Source: Actinomycetospora sp. TBRC 11914
GTDB taxonomy: Bacteria; Actinomycetota; Actinomycetes; Mycobacteriales; Pseudonocardiaceae
Assembly (NCBI RefSeq): GCF_012933465.1
Contig: NZ_JABBND010000001.1
Location: 744,001-808,000, forward strand
Direction of reading: 5' to 3'
DNA: 64,000 bases
Shown here: positions 8,084 to 17,293 of the stretch, piece by piece
How the letters are laid out: each line of letters begins with the position of its first letter
Position numbering within the stretch: the first letter of the stretch is position 1
Translations under genes and position numbers: made by a program
The notes under the pieces: generated by a model
Told to the model about the DNA's origin: nothing
Seen by the model: only the letters and a program-made list of their open reading frames with translations
Databases searched by the model: none

Positions 8084-8791
8084 TCAGTGACCCGAGCTGA
8101 GGACCTCGGTGGCGGTCAGGGCGGCCAGGACCGCCTGCACCGTCGGGCTCACGAGCCGGACGATGTCCTGGTCGATGCCGGCCGGGACGAACCGGCCGGA
8201 CGCGATGGAGCGGGCCCGGGCGATGGCCGCGTGCGGGTCCTGGGGGTGCAGTGCCCGGACGCGGCGCCCGTGGTGGAGCAGGACGGCGATCATGGCGGTG
8301 TCCTCGTCGGCGTCGGCGCCGTCGAGCACCGCGCGCACGACGGCGCGGTCGTGGTGCAGCGCGGCCGTCTCGTGCACCCGCAGCGCCGAGCCGAAGACCG
8401 GCATGGCCAGGTAGCCGAACACCCGCCGCGGCTCGCGGTGGGCGAGGCCGCGCTCCACGAGCCGGTCCATGGTCCGGCGGATCATCTGCGCACCGCGCGG
8501 GCCGGTGACGGCGTGGCCGAGGTCGGCCTTGCGCCCGCCGCTGCGCAGCAGCCCGTCGGCGGCCCACTCGAGCAGCGGATCGGTCGTGTCCACCGGCCCG
8601 CGGCGGTAGGAGGAGCCGGCGTCGAGCAGCGAGGCGTCGAGCAGCAGCTCCACGAGGGCGGCCGCGACGAGCAGGCCCGCGGGCTCGGTGAGGCTGGACA
8701 CGGGGCGCCCGTCCTCGTTGCCGAGCACCCAGGCGATGCGCTCCGGGAGGGTCAGTTCCCGGGTTGGGGCCGACCACCGTTCGGAGCGCAC
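8084..8791 (-). CDS. GPP34 (GOLPH3/VPS74-like) phosphoprotein
   Basis: 235-aa protein of the GPP34 family, the bacterial relatives of Golgi phosphoprotein 3. Eukaryotic members bind phosphatidylinositol-4-phosphate at Golgi membranes; the bacterial role is unknown. The family pattern is present: LTLPERIAWVLGNEDGR at the N-terminus, an all-helical middle with DPLLEWAADGLL, and the C-terminal TVQAVLAALTATEVL. GTG 8791 is preceded by TAGGCT (8804-8799) with a 7-nt gap and no Shine-Dalgarno, so the mRNA is probably leaderless. Confidence 0.88.
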   Translation of the reverse strand: MRSERWSAPTRELTLPERIAWVLGNEDGRPVSSLTEPAGLLVAAALVELLLDASLLDAGSSYRRGPVDTTDPLLEWAADGLLRSGGRKADLGHAVTGPRGAQMIRRTMDRLVERGLAHREPRRVFGYLAMPVFGSALRVHETAALHHDRAVVRAVLDGADADEDTAMIAVLLHHGRRVRALHPQDPHAAIARARSIASGRFVPAGIDQDIVRLVSPTVQAVLAALTATEVLSSGH

Positions 8792-9041
8792 GGGTCACAG
8801 CCTAGGCACACGACCCCGTGACCTTTCACCCGGAAGGAGGCCCCGGATCGAGGTCCGTCGCCACGCGGTGTCCACGACACGACGGGCGGCGACGACGACG
8901 CTCCGGACGGAGCACCCCGGTGCCCCGACCGCCCTGCTCCGTGGGTCGCGCCACCCGGGAGGCGACCCGGCGCGGCACCCGGTGGGCTGACGCACCGTCG
9001 GGACGGGAATCGGTTGTGCACCATCGGAGTTGGCCCCGAAC

Positions 9042-9815
9042 ATGAGCACCCTCGACAAGGCCCAGGAGCTCCAGCGGCTGCACGCCGCCCCGGAGCTCCT
9101 CCTCGTGGTGAACGTGTGGGACGCGATCACCGCCCGCGTCGTCTCCGACGTCCCCGGCACGAAGGCCCTCGCGACCGCGAGCCACGGCATCGCCGCCTCG
9201 CGCGGCTACCCGGACGGCGAGGTGATCCCGCGCGACGAGATGATCGCCGAGGTGGGGCTCATCGCCCGCCAGACCGACCTTCCCGTGACCGCCGACCTCG
9301 AGGGCGGGTACGGCGACCCGGGCGGCACGGTGGCCCGGGCGATCGACGTCGGCATCGTCGGCGCCAACCTCGAGGACCAGATGAAGCCGCTCGACGCGTC
9401 GGTGCGCGCCGTCGAGGCCGCCGTCGAGGCCGGGGAGAAGGCCGGCGTCCCCTTCGCGCTCAACGCCCGCACGGACGCGTTCCTCAAGGCGGGCGACCGG
9501 GACCCCGAGGAGGTCATCACCGACGCCATCGCGCGCGGGAAGGCCTACCTCGAGGCCGGCGCCACCAGCTTCTTCGTCCCGGGCCTGCTCGACGAGGCCC
9601 AGCTGACCCGCATCGTCGGCGAGCTCGGCCAGCGCAAGGTCAACATCATCGGCATCCCCGGCTCGATCTCCCTCGAGGCCGCCCAGCGCATCGGGCTCGC
9701 CCGGGTCTCCTACGGCCCGTGGAGCCAGAACACCGCGCTGACCGCGCTGGCGGAGCTGGCCGAGGACGTCTACGCCGGGGGCGGGCTGCCCGCCGGCGTC
9801 CGGAAGCTCAACTGA
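9042..9815 (+). CDS. Isocitrate lyase/PEP mutase superfamily protein
   Basis: 257-aa TIM-barrel protein of the isocitrate lyase/phosphoenolpyruvate mutase family, similar to 2-methylisocitrate-lyase-like and oxaloacetate-hydrolase-like members that cleave or rearrange C-C or C-P bonds of alpha-oxo acids with Mg2+. Diagnostic stretches are NVWDAITARVV, ATASHGIAASRGYPDGE, PVTADLEGGYGDP (metal-binding Asp/Glu) and NARTDAF. The KKCGH lyase loop of true isocitrate lyases is absent. ATG 9042 is chosen over the upstream TTG at 9030; GGAG lies 12 nt before it. Convergent with the gene at 9869, with a perfect palindrome between. Substrate not predictable. Confidence 0.85.
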   Translation: MSTLDKAQELQRLHAAPELLLVVNVWDAITARVVSDVPGTKALATASHGIAASRGYPDGEVIPRDEMIAEVGLIARQTDLPVTADLEGGYGDPGGTVARAIDVGIVGANLEDQMKPLDASVRAVEAAVEAGEKAGVPFALNARTDAFLKAGDRDPEEVITDAIARGKAYLEAGATSFFVPGLLDEAQLTRIVGELGQRKVNIIGIPGSISLEAAQRIGLARVSYGPWSQNTALTALAELAEDVYAGGGLPAGVRKLN

Positions 9816-9822
9816 CCGCGGG

Positions 9823-9848
9823 CCGGCCCGGTCGCGCGACCGGGCCGG
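9823..9848. terminator. Perfect 26-bp palindrome between convergent genes
   Basis: The 26 nt from 9823 to 9848 equal their own reverse complement, centred on GCGC and built from CCGGCCCGGTC. It begins 8 nt after the stop of the lyase gene and lies 20 nt from the stop of the opposite gene, so it can serve both. No T-tract follows, which is usual in very GC-rich actinobacteria. Confidence 0.65.
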
Positions 9849-9868
9849 TCGACGGCCCGAGGAGTGCG

Positions 9869-10504
9869 TCAGCCGAACCGGCGGTGGGCCTCGCCGAGCC
9901 CCTCGCCGTCGCACCCCTCCAGACCGGCGGCGCGCCCGTTCGCCGCCAGCAGCAGGGCGCCCGCCGGGCCGCACACCTCCGGCCCGTCACCCTCCGCCCA
10001 GTCCGCGTCGGTGGCCCGCAGGCGCAGCCCCGCGAAGCGCCTCGCGGCGCCGACGAACGGGGCGGCCCAGGTGTGGCGCAGGCACGGCAGCGCCCGCGCG
10101 ACGGGGAGGTCGCGCCCGCGCCCGAGGGGGACCAGGACGTCCTGGGAGTGCACGAGCAGGTCGTTGAGGGGGTCGAGCTCGCCGGACACCGCCAGCCGAC
10201 GGTCGACGCGGGCCATCGCCCGGAGCTGGTCGAGCAGCTCCGCCGGGGGGTACGCCGACGCGCGCTCGCGGGCCATGTCGGCGAACGCCCGCTCCAGGTC
10301 ACCGCGGGCGCGGGCGACCCGCCACAGCGTCCACGGCACCGACTGACGGGTGGAGAGGGTGAGGTGGGCGACGACGTCGTGCACCGTCCAGCCCGCACAC
10401 AGCGACGGCGTGCGCCACTGCTCCGTCGTCAGCGCCGCCAGCTCGTCCGCGAGCCCGAGCCGCTCCGCGGCCACGTCGTCGAGCATTCCCACCCGTGCAG
10501 CCAT
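9869..10504 (-). CDS. Maleylpyruvate isomerase-family mycothiol-dependent enzyme (DinB fold)
   Basis: 211-aa member of the MDMPI/DinB-like family, four-helix metal proteins that use mycothiol as cofactor in thiol transfer or isomerisation. The N-terminal domain signature WRTPSLCAGWTVHDVVAHL is clear; its His is the first metal ligand, with further candidates near VSGELDPLNDLLVHSQD. ATG 10504 gives a complete first helix; ATG 10486 is a possible shorter start. It fits the mycothiol metabolism implied by mca at 35856. Reaction unknown. Confidence 0.85.
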   Translation of the reverse strand: MAARVGMLDDVAAERLGLADELAALTTEQWRTPSLCAGWTVHDVVAHLTLSTRQSVPWTLWRVARARGDLERAFADMARERASAYPPAELLDQLRAMARVDRRLAVSGELDPLNDLLVHSQDVLVPLGRGRDLPVARALPCLRHTWAAPFVGAARRFAGLRLRATDADWAEGDGPEVCGPAGALLLAANGRAAGLEGCDGEGLGEAHRRFG

Positions 10505-10641
10505 CGCCGTCTCCTCACCTCGTCGCCGGTCACGGGAGAGGACCGCGCGCCCCGTCCGGACTCATCGCTCGGGGTGGGTGGCTCGCCCCGCCGGCGGGCA
10601 CCATCGGGAATGGCCTCCGCCGCCGAGGAGTTGATTGAATC

Positions 10642-11661
10642 GTGAAGAACATCGGGTTCCTGTCCTTCGGGCACTGGTCGCCGTCGGGGCACTCCCTGGT
10701 CACCTCGGCGTCGGACTCGCTGCTGCAGTCGATCGAGCTGGCGGTGGCCGCCGAGGAGCTCGGCGCCGACGGCGCCTACTTCCGCGTGCACCACTTCGCC
10801 CAGCAGCTCGCGTCGCCGTTCCCGTTGCTCGCGGCGGCCGCCGCGCGGACCAGCCGGATCGAGCTCGGCACCGGCGTCATCGACATGCGCTACGAGAACC
10901 CGCTGTACATGGCCGAGGACGCCGGGGCCACGGACCTGATCTCCGGGGGCCGCCTCCAGCTCGGCATCAGCCGGGGCTCCCCGGAGCAGGTCATCGACGG
11001 GTACCGCTACTTCGGCCACGTCCCGCCGGAGGGCACGACGGACGCCGACATGGCGCGGGAGCACACGGCGGTGTTCCTGGAGGTGCTGAAGGGCACGGGC
11101 TTCGCCCAGCCGAACCCGCGCCCGATGTTCCCCAACCCGCCGGGACCGCTGCGGGTCGAGCCGTACGCCCCGGGGCTGCGCGACCGCATCTGGTGGGGCG
11201 CCGGCAGCCGGGCCACCGCCGAGTGGACGGCCGAGCAGGGCATGAACCTCATGAGCTCGACGCTGCTGACCGAAGACACCGGGGTGCCGTTCCACCGGCT
11301 GCAGGCCGAGCAGATCCAGCGGTTCCGGGACGCCTGGGACGCGGCGGGACACGACCGTGAGCCCCGCGTCTCGGTGAGCCGCAGCATCTTCCCGATCGTG
11401 TCCGACCTCGACAAGCAGCTGTTCTGGCGGGAGCGGCACTCGACCGACCAGGTCGGCCACCTCGACGGCGGCGACGCCCGCTTCGGCAAGACCTACGCGG
11501 GCGAGCCGGACAAGCTCGTCGCCGAGCTCGCCGAGGACGAGGCGATCGCCGCCGCGGACACGTTGCTGCTCACGGTGCCCAACCAGCTCGGGGTGGACTA
11601 CAACGCGCACGTGATCGAGAGCGTGCTCACCCACCTCGCGCCGGAGCTGGGCTGGCGCTGA
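10642..11661 (+). CDS. LLM class flavin-dependent oxidoreductase
   Basis: 339-aa bacterial-luciferase-like monooxygenase, an FMN- or F420-dependent TIM barrel. Visible family features are GFLSFGHWSP at the start, AEELGADGAYFRVHHFAQQ, SRIELGTGVIDMRYENPLYMAEDAGATDLISGGRL split around the flavin site, and LGISRGSPEQVI. GTG 10642 is the first codon that starts the first beta strand (MKNIGFLSFG). Whether it uses FMN or F420 and its substrate cannot be read from sequence. Convergent with ychF at 11694, with a 32-nt gap. Confidence 0.87.
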   Translation: MKNIGFLSFGHWSPSGHSLVTSASDSLLQSIELAVAAEELGADGAYFRVHHFAQQLASPFPLLAAAAARTSRIELGTGVIDMRYENPLYMAEDAGATDLISGGRLQLGISRGSPEQVIDGYRYFGHVPPEGTTDADMAREHTAVFLEVLKGTGFAQPNPRPMFPNPPGPLRVEPYAPGLRDRIWWGAGSRATAEWTAEQGMNLMSSTLLTEDTGVPFHRLQAEQIQRFRDAWDAAGHDREPRVSVSRSIFPIVSDLDKQLFWRERHSTDQVGHLDGGDARFGKTYAGEPDKLVAELAEDEAIAAADTLLLTVPNQLGVDYNAHVIESVLTHLAPELGWR

Positions 11662-11693
11662 GCCGTCCCGGACCGCCCCCCGCGGTCGGTCCG

Positions 11694-12767
11694 TCAGACG
11701 TTGAAGCGGAACTCGACCACGTCGCCGTCCTGCATGACGTAGTCCTTGCCCTCCATGCGGACCTTGCCCGCGGTCTTGGCGGCGTTCATGGAGCCGGCGG
11801 CCACGAGGTCGGTGTAGGAGACGATCTCGGCCTTGATGAAGCCCTTCTGGAAGTCGGTGTGGATCACACCGGCCGCCTCGGGCGCGGTCGCGCCGATCGG
11901 GATCGTCCACGCCCGCGACTCCTTCGGCCCCGCCGTGAGGTAGGTCTGCAGGCCGAGGGTGCGGAACCCGGCACGGGCGAGCGCGTCGAGGCCGGGCTCG
12001 GGCTGGCCGATCGACTCGAGCAGCTCGGTGGCGGACTCGGCGTCGAGCTCGAGCAGCTCGGACTCGACCTTCGCGTCGAGGAACACCGCCTCGGCCGGGG
12101 CGACGAGTTCCGCGAGCTCCTTGCGCCGGGCGTCGTCGGTGAGCACGCCCTCGTCGGCGTTGAACACGTAGAGGAACGGCTTGACCGTGAGCAGGTTCAG
12201 CTCGCGGAGCAGCCGGGAGTCCATGCCGGCACTGAACAGGGTGCGACCCTCGTTCAGCACCTCCTGGGCCCGGACCGCCTCGTCGTGCGCGGGGCGGTTC
12301 TCCTTCTTCGTCCGCGCCTCCTTCTCCAGGCGCGGCAGGGCCTTCTCGACGGTCTGCAGGTCGGCCAGGACCAGCTCCGTCACGATCGTCTCGATGTCGG
12401 CCGCCGGGTCGACCCGGCCGTCGACGTGCACCACGTCGTCGTCGCTGAAGACCCGCACGACCTGGCAGATCGCGTCGGCCTCGCGGATGTTCGCGAGGAA
12501 CTTGTTGCCCAGGCCCGCGCCCTCGCTGGCGCCCGCGACGATCCCGGCGATGTCCACGAACGACACCGTCGCCGGGACGATCTTCTCCGAGGCGAACATC
12601 TCGGCGAGCCGGTCCAGCCGCGGGTCCCGCAACGGCACCACCCCGACGTTCGGCTCGATCGTGGCGAACGGGTAGTTGGCCGCGAGGACGTCGTTGCGGG
12701 TCAGGGCGTTGAACATCGTCGACTTGCCCACGTTGGGCAGCCCGACGATGCCGAGGGTCAAGCTCAC
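11694..12767 (-). CDS. ychF: Redox-regulated ribosome-binding ATPase YchF
   Basis: 357-aa universally conserved Obg-family P-loop protein that binds ATP rather than GTP, associates with ribosomes and modulates translation and stress responses. The P-loop is GLPNVGKST near the N-terminus, the switch region NYPFATIEPNVG, and the base-specifying motif is NADE instead of NKxD, the YchF hallmark of ATP preference. The C-terminal TGS domain ends GDVVEFRFNV. The start is GTG 12767, not the longer in-frame start at 12917: TAGACT (12781-12776) sits 8 nt upstream, indicating a leaderless mRNA. Length matches the family (about 360). Confidence 0.95.
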   Translation of the reverse strand: MSLTLGIVGLPNVGKSTMFNALTRNDVLAANYPFATIEPNVGVVPLRDPRLDRLAEMFASEKIVPATVSFVDIAGIVAGASEGAGLGNKFLANIREADAICQVVRVFSDDDVVHVDGRVDPAADIETIVTELVLADLQTVEKALPRLEKEARTKKENRPAHDEAVRAQEVLNEGRTLFSAGMDSRLLRELNLLTVKPFLYVFNADEGVLTDDARRKELAELVAPAEAVFLDAKVESELLELDAESATELLESIGQPEPGLDALARAGFRTLGLQTYLTAGPKESRAWTIPIGATAPEAAGVIHTDFQKGFIKAEIVSYTDLVAAGSMNAAKTAGKVRMEGKDYVMQDGDVVEFRFNV

Positions 12768-12895
12768 GGTCGTCCAGTCTAGTGACCGGGTCCGACAGCC
12801 CCGGGCGCCGTCGTCGGCAAACCCGATGGAGCCGATCGGGCGCGGGCCGCGTCCAAGCCCCCGAGACCCACTCCCGATGGATCCCGGAGGCCCCG

Positions 12896-13516
12896 ATGCC
12901 CGACCGTCCCGACCCACGCCCCGGCGCCCGCGCCACCCTCGACACCCCGTTCGGCCCGTTCACCGTCGTCGTCGACGCCGACGGCGTCGTCCTCGCCGCC
13001 GGGTGGACGACGACTCCCGACGACGAGGTGGTGCCGCTGATCCACCCGACGCTGCGGCCGGCCGAGCTCGTCGAGCGCCCCGAGCTCGGCGCCGTCACCG
13101 CCGCGGTCACGGCGTTCCACGACGGCGAGCCCGGTCCGGCGGCGACGCTGCCGGTGCGCCAGTACGGCGGCGGGTTCCTGCAGCAGGTGTGGGCGCGGAT
13201 GCGCGAGATCCCCGCCGGGACCTCGCTGTCCTACTCCGAGCTGGCGACGCGGGCCGGGCGTCCGCTCGCGCCGCGCGGCGCCGCGCAGGCCTGCGCCCAC
13301 AACGCGATCGGGCTGTTCGTGCCCGACCACCGGGTGAAGCGGGGCGACGGCTCCCTCGGCGGCTTCCGGTGGGGCCTGTCGGTGAAGGAGGGGCTCCTGG
13401 CCGCCGAGGCCGCGCAGGCGGCGGAGCGCTCCGCCGCCGCGGGCGGGGACGAGGAGGGGGAGCCCGGCGACGTGCCCGGCGACGTGCCCGACGCAGCCGT
13501 CGCCGCCGACGACTGA
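12896..13516 (+). CDS. Alkyltransferase-like protein: MGMT homologue with Asp replacing the catalytic Cys
   Basis: 206-aa homologue of O6-alkylguanine-DNA alkyltransferase. The DNA-binding/active-site region follows the Ogt pattern (QQVWARMREIPAGTSLSYSELA, then RGAAQACAHNAIGLFVPDHRV, GSLGGFRWGL), but the invariant PCHRV is PDHRV: codon GAC at 13325-13327, Asp144. Without the Cys it cannot accept alkyl groups. Known alkyltransferase-like (ATL) proteins carry Trp or another residue there and instead flag alkylated bases for nucleotide excision repair; such a role here is inference. An acidic C-terminal tail follows. ATG 12896 has GGAGG 6 nt upstream. Upstream divergent neighbour is ychF. Confidence 0.85.
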   Translation: MPDRPDPRPGARATLDTPFGPFTVVVDADGVVLAAGWTTTPDDEVVPLIHPTLRPAELVERPELGAVTAAVTAFHDGEPGPAATLPVRQYGGGFLQQVWARMREIPAGTSLSYSELATRAGRPLAPRGAAQACAHNAIGLFVPDHRVKRGDGSLGGFRWGLSVKEGLLAAEAAQAAERSAAAGGDEEGEPGDVPGDVPDAAVAADD

Positions 13517-13565
13517 GCGGCGCGCCGTCCCACGCTGTCGGACCCCTCTGGCAGCGTCCCCGGAC

Positions 13566-15032
13566 ATGACGATCACCGGCGAGGGCGTGCTGCTCGGCCT
13601 GCTGCTCGGTGCCCTGCTGGGCGCGCTCGGCGGCGCCGTCGTGGCGAGCCGGTTCGCCGCGGCCCGCCAGGAGGCCGCGGTGGCCGAGGCCGTCCGGCGC
13701 GCGGGCGCGGCGGCGTCGGCCGCCCGGGCGGAGCTCGAGGCCGAGCGCCGCTCGGCCGTGGAGCGGGAGGCGGCCGAGGGCCGCCGGGACGCCGCGGTCC
13801 GGGAGGCGTTCGCGTCGCTGTCGGCCGAGGCACTCGCGTCGAACGCCGAGAGCTTCGCCCGGCTCGCCGAGTCCCGGATGCGGGAGGTCACGGGGGCGCT
13901 GACGGCCTCGGCCGCCGCCGACGCCGGCGCCCGGGAGCGGGCGGTCACCTCCCTGCTCGACCCCGTGACCTCGACGCTGCAACGTCTCGAGGGCCAGATG
14001 CGCACGGCCGAGTCGGCGCGCGAGGCGGCCTTCGCCGGCCTGCGCGAGCAGGTCGGCGCGGTGGCGGAGTCCGCGCGCGGCGTCGCGGGCGAGACCCGCG
14101 CGCTGACCACCGCGCTGCGCACCCCGCACGTGCGCGGCCGCTGGGGCGAGATGCAGCTCGAGCGGGTGGTGCACCTCGCGGGCATGGTCGAGCACTGCGA
14201 CTTCACCCGGCAGTCGGTGGCCGGCGCCGAGGGCGGTGCGCAGCGGCCCGACCTCGTCGTGCACCTGGCCGGAGGCAAGCAGGTGGTGGTCGACGCGAAG
14301 GTGCCGTGCGAGGCCTACCTCGAGTCGCTCGACGCGGCCGACGAGCGGGGGCGCCGCGAGCGGACCCTCGCCCACGCCCGCCAGCTGCGCGCCCACGTCG
14401 ACGCCCTGTCGGCGAAGGCCTACTGGCGCTCGTTCGACCCCACGCCGGAGTTCGTCGTCATGTTCGTGCCGGGCGAGGTGTTCCTCTCCGCGGCGCTGGA
14501 GGCCGACCCCGGGCTGCTCGAGCACGCCTTCTCCGCCGACGTCGTGGTCGCCACCCCCACCACCCTGATCGCGCTGCTGCGCACCGTCGCGCACGCGTGG
14601 CGCCAGGAGTCGCTCGCGCGGGACGCCGCCGAGATCCACACCCTGGGGCGGGAGCTGCACGGCCGGCTCGCGACGCTCGGCGGGCACCTCGGCAAGCTCG
14701 GCCGCTCCCTCGACGCGGGGGTGCGCGCCTACAACGACACGGTCGGCTCGCTGGAGTCGCGGGTGCTGGTCACCGCGCGCCGGTTCTCCGAGCTGTCCGT
14801 CACGCGGGGCACGTTGGACGAGGTGGAGCAGGTCGACCGGCGTCCCCGGGTCCCGGGCGCCCCCGAGCTCGTGGACGGGGCCACCGGCGGCGAGGACGGC
14901 GCGGACGAGCGGCACATGTCGAGCGATGGGGAGGGAACGGGCTTCTCGGACAATGCGGACAGTGCGGACAGCGCGGACAGCGGACCGGGGCCCGGCCCGA
15001 GCAGCCCCGGGGTGCACCGACTGACGGGCTGA
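13566..15032 (+). CDS. rmuC: DNA recombination protein RmuC
   Basis: 488-aa RmuC-family protein, a putative nuclease-fold protein that limits inversions at short inverted repeats. Layout: N-terminal membrane segment (GLLLGALLGALGGAVVASRF), a long Ala/Glu/Arg coiled coil to about residue 165, then the RmuC domain with RGRWGEMQLERVVHLAGMVEHCDF, VVDAKVPCEAYLE, FVVMFVPGEVFLSAAL and the closing KLGRSLDAGVRAYNDTVGSLESRVL. A disordered acidic Ser/Asp-rich tail ends the protein. ATG 13566 follows CAGCGT by 8 nt, a possible weak leaderless -10. Known from E. coli genetics; activity here is by homology. Confidence 0.92.
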   Translation: MTITGEGVLLGLLLGALLGALGGAVVASRFAAARQEAAVAEAVRRAGAAASAARAELEAERRSAVEREAAEGRRDAAVREAFASLSAEALASNAESFARLAESRMREVTGALTASAAADAGARERAVTSLLDPVTSTLQRLEGQMRTAESAREAAFAGLREQVGAVAESARGVAGETRALTTALRTPHVRGRWGEMQLERVVHLAGMVEHCDFTRQSVAGAEGGAQRPDLVVHLAGGKQVVVDAKVPCEAYLESLDAADERGRRERTLAHARQLRAHVDALSAKAYWRSFDPTPEFVVMFVPGEVFLSAALEADPGLLEHAFSADVVVATPTTLIALLRTVAHAWRQESLARDAAEIHTLGRELHGRLATLGGHLGKLGRSLDAGVRAYNDTVGSLESRVLVTARRFSELSVTRGTLDEVEQVDRRPRVPGAPELVDGATGGEDGADERHMSSDGEGTGFSDNADSADSADSGPGPGPSSPGVHRLTG

Positions 15033-15134
15033 GGAGGCAACGGCCGTCCGGATCGGGACCGCGCACCACCCGGGCGTGCCGACCGGCGACGAGGGGGCCC
15101 GGAACGGCCACGACGGACCGCTACCGTTGATCGG

Positions 15135-16136
15135 GTGACCACCACCCGGGACGACGCGCCGTCGTCGGCCTCGCCCGAGGTCGGCGAGGCGTCCTCGTTC
15201 CCCGGGGTGCGCGGCATGCGGTGGTGGGCGGTCGTGCTGCTCGCCCTGGTCCTCACGGCGGGCGGGGTCGCGGCGGACGTGGTCCGGGCCGGCAGCCTCG
15301 GCGGGATCTTCCTCGCCGCCTACCCGGCCGGGTGTGCCCTCGCCGCGCTGCTCGTGCAGCGACGCGACCTGTTCGTCGCGATGGTCCAGCCGCCGCTGCT
15401 GCTGGCCGTGTCGGTGCCCGTGGCGGTCGCCGCCACCGGGTCGCTCCCCGCGTCCGGCGGCCTCGCCTCGACGGCGCTGGCCGTGGGCGCCCCGCTGATC
15501 AACGGCTTCCCCGCGATGGCGATCACGACGGTGGTCTGCGTCGTCATCGGCGTGGTCCGCATCCGCACCCAGCGCTGGCGGCGGGACGACGCGGTCCCCC
15601 GCCAGGAGCCGGTGCGCTCCGGTCCCGCGGGCGGCGCCGCGCGCGACCGCGGCGGCTCCCGGGACGGTCGGCGGCCGGCCGCGGAGGACCGCCGCCGCGA
15701 GCCGTCGCGGAACGATCGGGACCCGGCGGAGCGGGACCGCCGACGCCCTCCGGAGCGGGCCCGCACCGAGCGGGAGCGCCCGCCGTCCGAGCGCGACCGG
15801 GGGGAACGCGAGCGCCGGGATCGCGAGCGCGCCGAGCGTGACCGCGGCCGCCGGGACGCGCCCCGCCCCGAACCCACCCCGGAGGGCAGGCCCGCGGCCC
15901 AGCGCAGCGCGCCCCCGCCCGAGCGCCCGAGCGCGCCCCCGCCCGAGCGCCCGGCCGAGCGTGGAGCACCTCCGCCGACCGCGAAGCGACCCGCCCCACC
16001 CGCCGCCGGTGCGCGGGAGCCCCGCAGCCGGGAGGACCGGATGCGCGAGGAGCGGCTGCGGGAGGAACGCCGCAACGGGCCGCCGCAGCCCCCGGGCGTG
16101 CACCCGGTCCGCGACCGCCGACCCGACGCCCGCTAG
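15135..16136 (+). CDS. DUF6542-type membrane protein with charged C-terminal tail
   Basis: 333-aa protein. The first 150 residues hold about four membrane segments ([40 protein letters not shown] and two more) after GVRGMRWW, the pattern of the actinobacterial DUF6542 domain. The remaining 180 residues are a highly charged Arg/Glu/Asp/Pro tail with repeated ERDR-like units and two near-identical Pro-Glu-Arg-Pro segments, probably cytoplasmic and disordered. GTG 15135 is preceded by TACCGT (15122-15127) with a 7-nt gap, so it is probably leaderless. Function unknown. Confidence 0.8.
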   Translation: MTTTRDDAPSSASPEVGEASSFPGVRGMRWWAVVLLALVLTAGGVAADVVRAGSLGGIFLAAYPAGCALAALLVQRRDLFVAMVQPPLLLAVSVPVAVAATGSLPASGGLASTALAVGAPLINGFPAMAITTVVCVVIGVVRIRTQRWRRDDAVPRQEPVRSGPAGGAARDRGGSRDGRRPAAEDRRREPSRNDRDPAERDRRRPPERARTERERPPSERDRGERERRDRERAERDRGRRDAPRPEPTPEGRPAAQRSAPPPERPSAPPPERPAERGAPPPTAKRPAPPAAGAREPRSREDRMREERLREERRNGPPQPPGVHPVRDRRPDAR

Positions 16137-16167
16137 GTCCCCGCGCCCCTCAGCACCCCCGAGCCCC

Positions 16168-17181
16168 TCAGCGCACCGCGTCCGGGCGCATGTCGCGCTT
16201 GAGCTCGCGAGGCAGGGAGAACGTCAGCTTCTCGTTCGCGGTCGTGATCTCCTCGACCTCGCCGTAGCCGCGGTCGGCCAGCCAGTGCAGCACGTCGCCG
16301 ACGAGGATCTCGGGCACCGAGGCGCCGCTGGTGACCCCGACCGTCGTCACCCCGGCGAGCCAGGCCTCGTCGATCTCGCCCGCGTGGTCGACCAGGTGCG
16401 CGTCCCGCGCGCCGGCCTGCAGCGCGACCTCGACGAGGCGGACCGAGTTGGACGAGTTCTGCGACCCCACCACCAGGACCAGGTCGCACTGCGGGGCCAT
16501 CGCCTTCACCGCGACCTGCCGGTTCTGGGTGGCGTAGCAGATGTCGTCGGACGGCGGGTCGGCCAGCGCCGGAAACCGCTCACGCAGCGCGGTGACCGTC
16601 TGCATCGTCTCGTCGACCGACAGCGTGGTCTGGGAGAGCCAGATGACCTTCTCGGGGTCGCGCACCTCGACGGCGGCCACCGAGTCCGGGCCGTCGACGA
16701 CCTGGATGTTCTCGGGCGCCTCGCCGGAGGTCCCCTCGACCTCCTCGTGGCCCTCGTGGCCGATGAGCAGGATGTCGTAGTCCTCGCGCGCGAACCGCTT
16801 GGCCTCCTGGTGGACCTTGGTCACCAGCGGGCAGGTCGCGTCGATCGTGCGCAGCTCGCGCTCGCGGGCCTCCGAGTGCACCGCGGGCGACACGCCGTGG
16901 GCCGAGAACACGACGGTCGCGCCCTCGGGCACCTCGTCGGTCCGCTCCACGAACACCGCACCGCGCTCCGCGAGCGTCGACACGACGTGGCGGTTGTGCA
17001 CGATCTCCTTGCGCACGTAGACCGGCGGGCCGTACGTCTCCAGGGCCTTCTCGACGGCGACGACCGCCCGATCGACGCCGGCGCAGTAGCCGCGCGGCTT
17101 GGCGAGCAGCACCTTCCGGGCGCGCTCGGTGTCGCCGCCGCGCTCGACGGTGGTGGTGTCGGGTCCCGGAGAGACGGACAT
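16168..17181 (-). CDS. ispH: 4-hydroxy-3-methylbut-2-enyl diphosphate reductase
   Basis: 337-aa iron-sulfur enzyme that reduces HMBPP to IPP and DMAPP, the last step of the MEP isoprenoid pathway. The three cluster-binding Cys are present: [10 protein letters not shown] (about residue 33), DATCPLVTK and [10 protein letters not shown]. Conserved His and Glu motifs ([26 protein letters not shown]) and [10 protein letters not shown] are intact. ATG 17181 is chosen over longer in-frame starts because TACGCT (17193-17188) lies 6 nt upstream: a leaderless mRNA. Divergent from the lipid-droplet-protein gene at 17294, as for lytB2 and Rv1109c in M. tuberculosis. Its product feeds the prenyltransferase at 31008. 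Confidence 0.96.
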   Translation of the reverse strand: MSVSPGPDTTTVERGGDTERARKVLLAKPRGYCAGVDRAVVAVEKALETYGPPVYVRKEIVHNRHVVSTLAERGAVFVERTDEVPEGATVVFSAHGVSPAVHSEARERELRTIDATCPLVTKVHQEAKRFAREDYDILLIGHEGHEEVEGTSGEAPENIQVVDGPDSVAAVEVRDPEKVIWLSQTTLSVDETMQTVTALRERFPALADPPSDDICYATQNRQVAVKAMAPQCDLVLVVGSQNSSNSVRLVEVALQAGARDAHLVDHAGEIDEAWLAGVTTVGVTSGASVPEILVGDVLHWLADRGYGEVEEITTANEKLTFSLPRELKRDMRPDAVR

Positions 17182-17293
17182 ACCCCGAGCGTACGGGCCG
17201 CCACCCCGCCGGGCCGCCCGTGCGCGATCACCCACCGGCCCGCGGGCCGTGGCGATTCGCACAGCCACGGGATGGGCTGGCAGGCTGGACGTC

